A stretch of 9,856 bases of DNA from an uncultured Sulfurimonas sp. (GTDB lineage Bacteria; Campylobacterota; Campylobacteria; Campylobacterales; Sulfurimonadaceae), in NCBI GenBank assembly GCA_937914675.1, contig CALDOC010000406.1:1-9856 (forward strand), given 5' to 3'. Positions 6,546-9,856 of the stretch are shown here, piece by piece (within the stretch, counting starts at the first letter, position 1; the number at the start of each line of letters is the position of its first letter). The notes beneath the pieces were generated by a model. The model did not search any database, had not been told where the DNA came from, and saw only the letters and a list, made by a program, of their open reading frames with translations. The position numbers were made by a program, and so were the translations under genes.

Positions 6546-7939
6546 TATAACTCTTTTACGTTTAGGTCTGTCATAGGTGAAATCACCTCTACTTCGCTCT
6601 TTGATTTAAGAGATGGAGCCGCTACTTCTTTTTGAATCGCTTGTTGGGTCGATGTTTTTTCTTTCATGATTATCTCTGTTGATTCTGGAGTTTGTAATTT
6701 CACTTCAACGCTTGATAGAGACTTGATGCCATTGACGTCAACTGCGTAAACTCTGTAACTATACAACGTATCATTCTCAATTTTCGTATCTATAAATTCT
6801 CTTTTTTCAATGCCCGAAAACTCTTCCACGCTTTCGTCAAACCAACCTTTTTTCTGCTTTTTAACGACAATGTAACTTTTCGTTCTTAAATCAACTTTAC
6901 TCCAAAACAACTTGATTGTCTTATCTATTAGTTTAATCTGAACAACTGATGGCGCGTCTGGCTTTTCTAAGGACATCCCTTGAACCGACACTTCGTCATG
7001 CTCGGACTCAAGTCCGTCTTTGTCCACTACGCTCACTCTGTAAAAATATTTTTTGCCATCGTCGTTTATTTTATCCAAGAAGTTTGAGTTGTGCAAAGTG
7101 GCTATTAACTCATAATCGCCATCAACCTTTTCCGATCTATAAAGATAATAAAGAGCGAAATCTTTAGCGATGGATTCATCCCAAGTTATTTTTATGGACT
7201 TTGCTAAACTTGTAGTGGTTTTTATTTTGCTTACGCCTTTAGGCAAAGCTTTTGTCACCACTTTTACAATTTCGCTCGGAGACGAGACTATTCCATCATA
7301 AGTTTCAACGCGAATGCGGTATTCATAAACATAGTTGTCTTTTAGCTCCGTGTCAATGTACTCTGCGTTTAAAAGACCATTAAGTTTTGCCAGCTCTTTC
7401 CACTCTTTATCTTCAAAAGTTTTTCTTTCTATGATATAAGACTTTACTCTTTCGTTTGTATGAGGTCTCCAAAGAATTTTTGCGGTTCTTGGCATACCCG
7501 TTTGACTGTGCACCCAAACTACGGAATTTAAAACAGGCAATGAACTTACTGAAATCAGTTTACTCTGTCTACCTTCGGCAACTTCGCTAAACGTCTTAAA
7601 CGCATATGCGTATTTAGTGGCTGGAGTTACGCTTCTATCGATATAGTGCGTTGAAAATCTACTATTAATTGTCGTATAGTACTCCAACGTTCCCTTTTTT
7701 TCTTCTGTATCTGGAGTGGTTTTATAGATGTAAATACCTTTGACTTTTGGGTCGCTAACGATATTCCATTCAAACGCTATGGACTTCATATCTACAAAAA
7801 GTCCGTTTTTAGTTAGCTCTACAATTGGTAGAGAATCATCTACAATCGCCTCTTTTTTTGGCGTTGGATTAGAATTGGAGCAACCGCTAAGAATCAGTAG
7901 CGAAACTGCGTATAACGTTATCAGTGTCGATAATTTCAT
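6545..7939 (-). CDS. flpA: Fibronectin type III repeat lipoprotein, FlpA-like
   Basis: This is a 464-residue lipoprotein with tandem FN3 domains. Starting from the ATG at 7937-7939, residues 1-19 are a lipoprotein signal and LSGC is the lipobox, with Cys20 lipidated. Four FN3-like repeats follow at about 45-133, 135-229, 231-320 and 326-417, each with a core tryptophan in its second strand (FEW, LWR, ITW, LFW) and a Y-R/A-V strand near its end. A lysine/glutamate/serine-rich tail ends the protein. The second repeat holds WRPHTNERV (157-165), close to the WRPHPDFRV site reported for fibronectin binding in C. jejuni FlpA (Cj1279c). An ATG five codons earlier (7952-7954) is possible, but a strong GGGGAG lies inside that extension, seven bases before the chosen start. 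The gene overlaps rluD by 53 bases and trmB by one. In an environmental species a host-adhesion role is unlikely; the operon suggests an envelope or division role. Confidence 0.88.
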   Translation of the reverse strand: MKLSTLITLYAVSLLILSGCSNSNPTPKKEAIVDDSLPIVELTKNGLFVDMKSIAFEWNIVSDPKVKGIYIYKTTPDTEEKKGTLEYYTTINSRFSTHYIDRSVTPATKYAYAFKTFSEVAEGRQSKLISVSSLPVLNSVVWVHSQTGMPRTAKILWRPHTNERVKSYIIERKTFEDKEWKELAKLNGLLNAEYIDTELKDNYVYEYRIRVETYDGIVSSPSEIVKVVTKALPKGVSKIKTTTSLAKSIKITWDESIAKDFALYYLYRSEKVDGDYELIATLHNSNFLDKINDDGKKYFYRVSVVDKDGLESEHDEVSVQGMSLEKPDAPSVVQIKLIDKTIKLFWSKVDLRTKSYIVVKKQKKGWFDESVEEFSGIEKREFIDTKIENDTLYSYRVYAVDVNGIKSLSSVEVKLQTPESTEIIMKEKTSTQQAIQKEVAAPSLKSKSEVEVISPMTDLNVKEL

Positions 7940-8861
7940 TAATCTTCTCCCCATTAAATTTTTTATCTATAGCTTCACTCATAATCTCATCGAATCCCGC
8001 TTTAAAATATAACTTTTCTTTGGTTGAGGGATGTATGAAATATATAATATAAGCATGAAGCAAGATACGTTCCGATTTCTCAGCTTTTGGGCTTAAAGCG
8101 TAAATGTGATCACCTATGATATGACGGTTTAGACTCTCTAAATGAACGCGTATCTGATGCGTTCTTCCCGTGAAAAGTTTACAAGCTATAAGCTGACTTT
8201 TTTCGTCATTACTCTGCAATAATTGTTTAAACACCGTTTTGGCGTATTTTCCATGCGCCAGTCCACATGCCATTTTTAAACGATTATTCGAGCTTCTGCC
8301 TATGTTTGACTCAACGATGGTCAAATCATCTTTAAGAGGAGGAGTGACAACCGCTAGATAATAACGTCCCATGCTCTTGTCTTGCAACTGAAGGGACAAA
8401 AGCTCATGAGCTTCATTATTTTTGGCGATAACCATGGTTCCGCTTGTACCCTTATCTAACCTATGAACGATGCCATGACGTTCTTCTCCACTTATCGTGG
8501 AGAGTCTTACTCCTTTATGTTTAAGCCAATCGACTAAAGTCGCTTCTTTAACGCTTGGAGCTGGATGCACAGTTACGCCACTTGGTTTATTTATAACCAA
8601 TATGTCGTCATCTTCATAAAGTATCTCTACTTCAAAATCAACGTCTAGGGGTTTAGCTATCTTAGCCTCTGGAAATTCCACTATTACTTTTTGTTCTTTT
8701 TTCAGCTTTACGCCTGGGCGGGAGACTTTTTTGTCATCCACTAAAACGCAATCTTGTTTTATCAGTTGCGCTACTTGAGAACGCGTTTGACCTATCTGTA
8801 GAGCTAAAAACGCATCTAAACGCTCTGGATTTTCACAAACGTACTCTTTTACTTCTCTCAT
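7887..8861 (-). CDS. rluD: RluA-family 23S rRNA pseudouridine synthase (RluD-like)
   Basis: This enzyme isomerises uridine to pseudouridine in RNA, probably in helix 69 of 23S rRNA if it is a true RluD. It has 324 residues, like E. coli RluD (326). Residues about 1-65 are an S4 RNA-binding domain (RLDAFLA, TRSQVAQLIKQ, VDDKKVSRPGVKLK). The catalytic domain starts near 84 (DDDILVINKPSGVTVHP) and carries GIVHRLDKGTSG with catalytic Asp136, then YYLAVV, and LFTGRTHQIRVHL (229-241). The ATG at 8859-8861 has AAGG nine bases upstream. It is the first gene of the six-gene operon. About 25 C-terminal residues, polar and apparently outside the fold, are encoded where the gene overlaps the lipoprotein start. 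Several RluA-family genes usually coexist in these genomes, so the exact target uridine is inferred; C. jejuni Cj1280c is the positional counterpart. Confidence 0.92.
   Translation of the reverse strand: MREVKEYVCENPERLDAFLALQIGQTRSQVAQLIKQDCVLVDDKKVSRPGVKLKKEQKVIVEFPEAKIAKPLDVDFEVEILYEDDDILVINKPSGVTVHPAPSVKEATLVDWLKHKGVRLSTISGEERHGIVHRLDKGTSGTMVIAKNNEAHELLSLQLQDKSMGRYYLAVVTPPLKDDLTIVESNIGRSSNNRLKMACGLAHGKYAKTVFKQLLQSNDEKSQLIACKLFTGRTHQIRVHLESLNRHIIGDHIYALSPKAEKSERILLHAYIIYFIHPSTKEKLYFKAGFDEIMSEAIDKKFNGEKINEIIDTDNVIRSFATDS
7947..7952 (-). promoter_or_regulatory. Shine-Dalgarno site that sets the lipoprotein start
   Basis: The minus strand reads GGGGAG, then seven bases, then ATG at 7939. It is the best ribosome site in the operon and lies inside rluD coding sequence, just after the alternative ATG at 7954. 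This favours the 464-residue product over the 469-residue one. Confidence 0.75.
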
Positions 8862-8877
8862 TTACTTAAACCTTTTA

Positions 8878-8886
8878 TGCTACAAT
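8878..8886 (+). promoter_or_regulatory. Probable extended -10 promoter for rodA
   Basis: The plus strand reads TGCTACAAT, an extended -10 with one mismatch from TATAAT. The start would be near 8893, giving a leader of about 23 bases ending at the rodA ribosome site. Its initiation zone overlaps the predicted -10 of the opposing rluD promoter (8897-8902). Confidence 0.5.
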
Positions 8887-8896
8887 TCTTTTAATA

Positions 8897-8902
8897 ATTA
8901 TA
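8897..8902 (-). promoter_or_regulatory. Probable -10 of the rluD operon promoter
   Basis: The minus strand reads TATAAT 36-41 bases before the rluD ATG, with no extended TG and no clear -35. The start would be near 8890. It is the only good -10 seen upstream of the six overlapping genes, so it probably drives the whole rluD to envC-like operon. Confidence 0.5.
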
Positions 8903-8903
8903 T

Positions 8904-8907
8904 GGAG
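8904..8907 (+). promoter_or_regulatory. Ribosome site fixing the TTG start of rodA
   Basis: GGAG lies eight bases before the TTG at 8916-8918. The frame is closed by a TAA at 8895-8897 with no ATG or GTG between them. This supports TTG as the true start. Confidence 0.65.
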
Positions 8908-8915
8908 TTACAAAC

Positions 8916-9856
8916 TTGTGGAGATTTGATAAGAGTATTTTAGCGCAATTTGACTTTTTTTCCATCATTTTCATTATCCCTTTGGTTATTATTTCAAACT
9001 GGTTGATTGGCGAGGTTGTTCCAGCTCTCGCGGATAAGCAGATGGCGTACGTGGGAGTCGCCTCTCTAGTGTATTTGGGTATTTTCTTTCTACCCATACG
9101 ACGAATGAGCTGGTTTATACCTTTGATATATTGGGCGAACATAGGACTTCTTTTAGCCGTTGAATTTTTTGGTCACGCTCGTCTGGGCGCTCAAAGATGG
9201 ATAGACATACCTTTCATAAACGCTACAATACAGCCCTCGGAGTTTGTAAAACCCGCTCTTATTTTAATGTTAGCTTACCTTATTCACAAAAATCCTCCTC
9301 CCATTGCGGGTTACAGATTAAAAGATTTTACGAAACTTAGTTTATATATCCTTATACCTTTTGTCCTAATTGCCAAAGAACCCGATTTGGGCACGGCTTT
9401 AGTCTTGCTGCTCATTGGATATGGAGTTCTATTTTTTATTGGCGTTTACTGGAAAATTTGGGTAGTGATTTTTACGACAATTATACTTATATCCCCTTTA
9501 GCCTATAAATTCATGTTGCATGATTATCAAAAAACGAGGATACTGGACTTTTTAAGCGAAGAGCCATCTTATCATGTGCAGCAATCCATAATCGCCATAG
9601 GTTCAGGTGGTTGGACGGGTCAAGAAAAGAACGAAGCGACTCAAACTCAAATGCGTTTTTTACCCATTGCGACAAGTGATTTTATCTTTGCTTTTGTAGT
9701 TGAACGCACAGGTTTTCTTGGAGCTTTAACCTTAATATCGCTCTATATGGCTCTAATTTTGCATCTATTTAGTCTAAGCGTGTTTAACAAAGATTATTTT
9801 ATAAAAGTCGTTAGCGTCTCCATATCATTTATGATTTTCATATATATGGGAGTCAA
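8916..9856 (+). CDS. rodA: RodA, SEDS-family peptidoglycan glycosyltransferase (C-terminus beyond window)
   Basis: This is the membrane-embedded polymerase that links lipid II into glycan strands during rod-shaped elongation, with a class B PBP as transpeptidase partner. I translated 313 codons from a TTG start; about 50-60 residues of a typical RodA are missing to the right. Family motifs appear in order: HARLGAQRWIDI (87-98), IQPSEFVKPALIL (105-117), KEPDLGTALVLL (154-165), YQKTRILDFL (204-213), QQSIIAIGSGGWTG (222-235), and QMRFLPIATSDFIFAFVVERTG (245-266). Asp255 in that last motif aligns with the conserved aspartate essential in other RodA proteins. Multiple membrane helices are evident. 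It is divergent from the rluD operon, as mrdB (Cj1282) is in C. jejuni. The motifs, notably WTGQ and the TQTQ stretch, fit RodA better than FtsW. Confidence 0.96.
   Translation, partial: MWRFDKSILAQFDFFSIIFIIPLVIISNWLIGEVVPALADKQMAYVGVASLVYLGIFFLPIRRMSWFIPLIYWANIGLLLAVEFFGHARLGAQRWIDIPFINATIQPSEFVKPALILMLAYLIHKNPPPIAGYRLKDFTKLSLYILIPFVLIAKEPDLGTALVLLLIGYGVLFFIGVYWKIWVVIFTTIILISPLAYKFMLHDYQKTRILDFLSEEPSYHVQQSIIAIGSGGWTGQEKNEATQTQMRFLPIATSDFIFAFVVERTGFLGALTLISLYMALILHLFSLSVFNKDYFIKVVSVSISFMIFIYMGV

Noticed and set aside
7940..7954. Earlier ATG for the FN3 lipoprotein, giving 469 residues
   Set aside because: The strong GGGGAG lies inside this extension at the right distance for the ATG at 7939, and the shorter form gives a more typical lipoprotein signal (MKLSTL...).
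8902..8943. Short 13-codon frame starting at the ATG just upstream of rodA
   Set aside because: It lies out of frame with rodA and has no ribosome site of its own; the GGAG there is spaced for the TTG at 8916. A leader peptide role cannot be supported.
8891..9142. Minus-strand reading frame of 83 codons opposite the start of rodA
   Set aside because: It lies antisense to clear RodA coding sequence, starts within rodA and has no recognisable features.
1..9856. Mobile elements, CRISPR, defence genes, tRNA or rRNA genes
   Set aside because: All coding space is accounted for by conserved chromosomal genes. I saw no transposase, terminal repeats, spaced direct repeats, or cloverleaf or rRNA sequence.

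Overview
The window looks like chromosomal core DNA from a Campylobacterota (epsilonproteobacterial) species, most like free-living Sulfurimonas relatives. The evidence is the AT-rich tightly packed coding, the protein sequences, and two gene neighbourhoods that I recall from relatives. One is ispB / small secreted protein / DUF2018, as at H. pylori HP0240-HP0242. The other is peptidase-like / ftsX / ftsE / trmB / FN3 lipoprotein / rluD, divergent from mrdB (rodA), as at C. jejuni Cj1275c-Cj1282. Both matches are from memory and were not searched.

Layout, left to right. Positions 1-1109 hold a minus-strand cluster that reads DUF2018 protein, then a small secreted protein, then a polyprenyl diphosphate synthase cut by the window edge. 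It has its own extended -10 promoter near 1140. Positions 1170-2642 hold threonine synthase (thrC), also minus strand, with a TATAAT promoter in the 47-base gap upstream of it. Positions 2690-8861 hold a six-gene minus-strand operon with no intergenic base: rluD, an FN3 lipoprotein (FlpA-like), trmB, ftsE, ftsX and an EnvC-like coiled-coil/degenerate LytM protein. Positions 8862-8915 are a short divergent promoter region. From 8916 to the right edge runs rodA on the plus strand, starting at TTG and missing its C-terminus.

Functionally the window is dominated by the cell envelope. FtsE and FtsX form an ABC-type complex that typically transmits ATP hydrolysis to a periplasmic coiled-coil partner controlling peptidoglycan hydrolases at division. 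The EnvC-like protein, directly downstream, lacks the metal-binding residues of an active M23 enzyme and so fits the activator role. RodA, the SEDS peptidoglycan polymerase for elongation, is read from the same 54-base intergenic region. Two RNA-modification genes (rluD, trmB) share the operon, as does a surface lipoprotein homologous to the Campylobacter fibronectin-binding adhesin FlpA.

I see no mobile element, CRISPR array, tRNA, rRNA, clear intrinsic terminator or foreign-looking segment, and no wholly new system. The most interesting points are the FlpA homologue that keeps a WRPH..RV motif inside a division operon, a short motif shared by the two periplasmic proteins of that operon, and a face-to-face pair of predicted promoters between rluD and rodA. 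No stretch over 300 bases lacks a gene; the largest gap is 60 bases.
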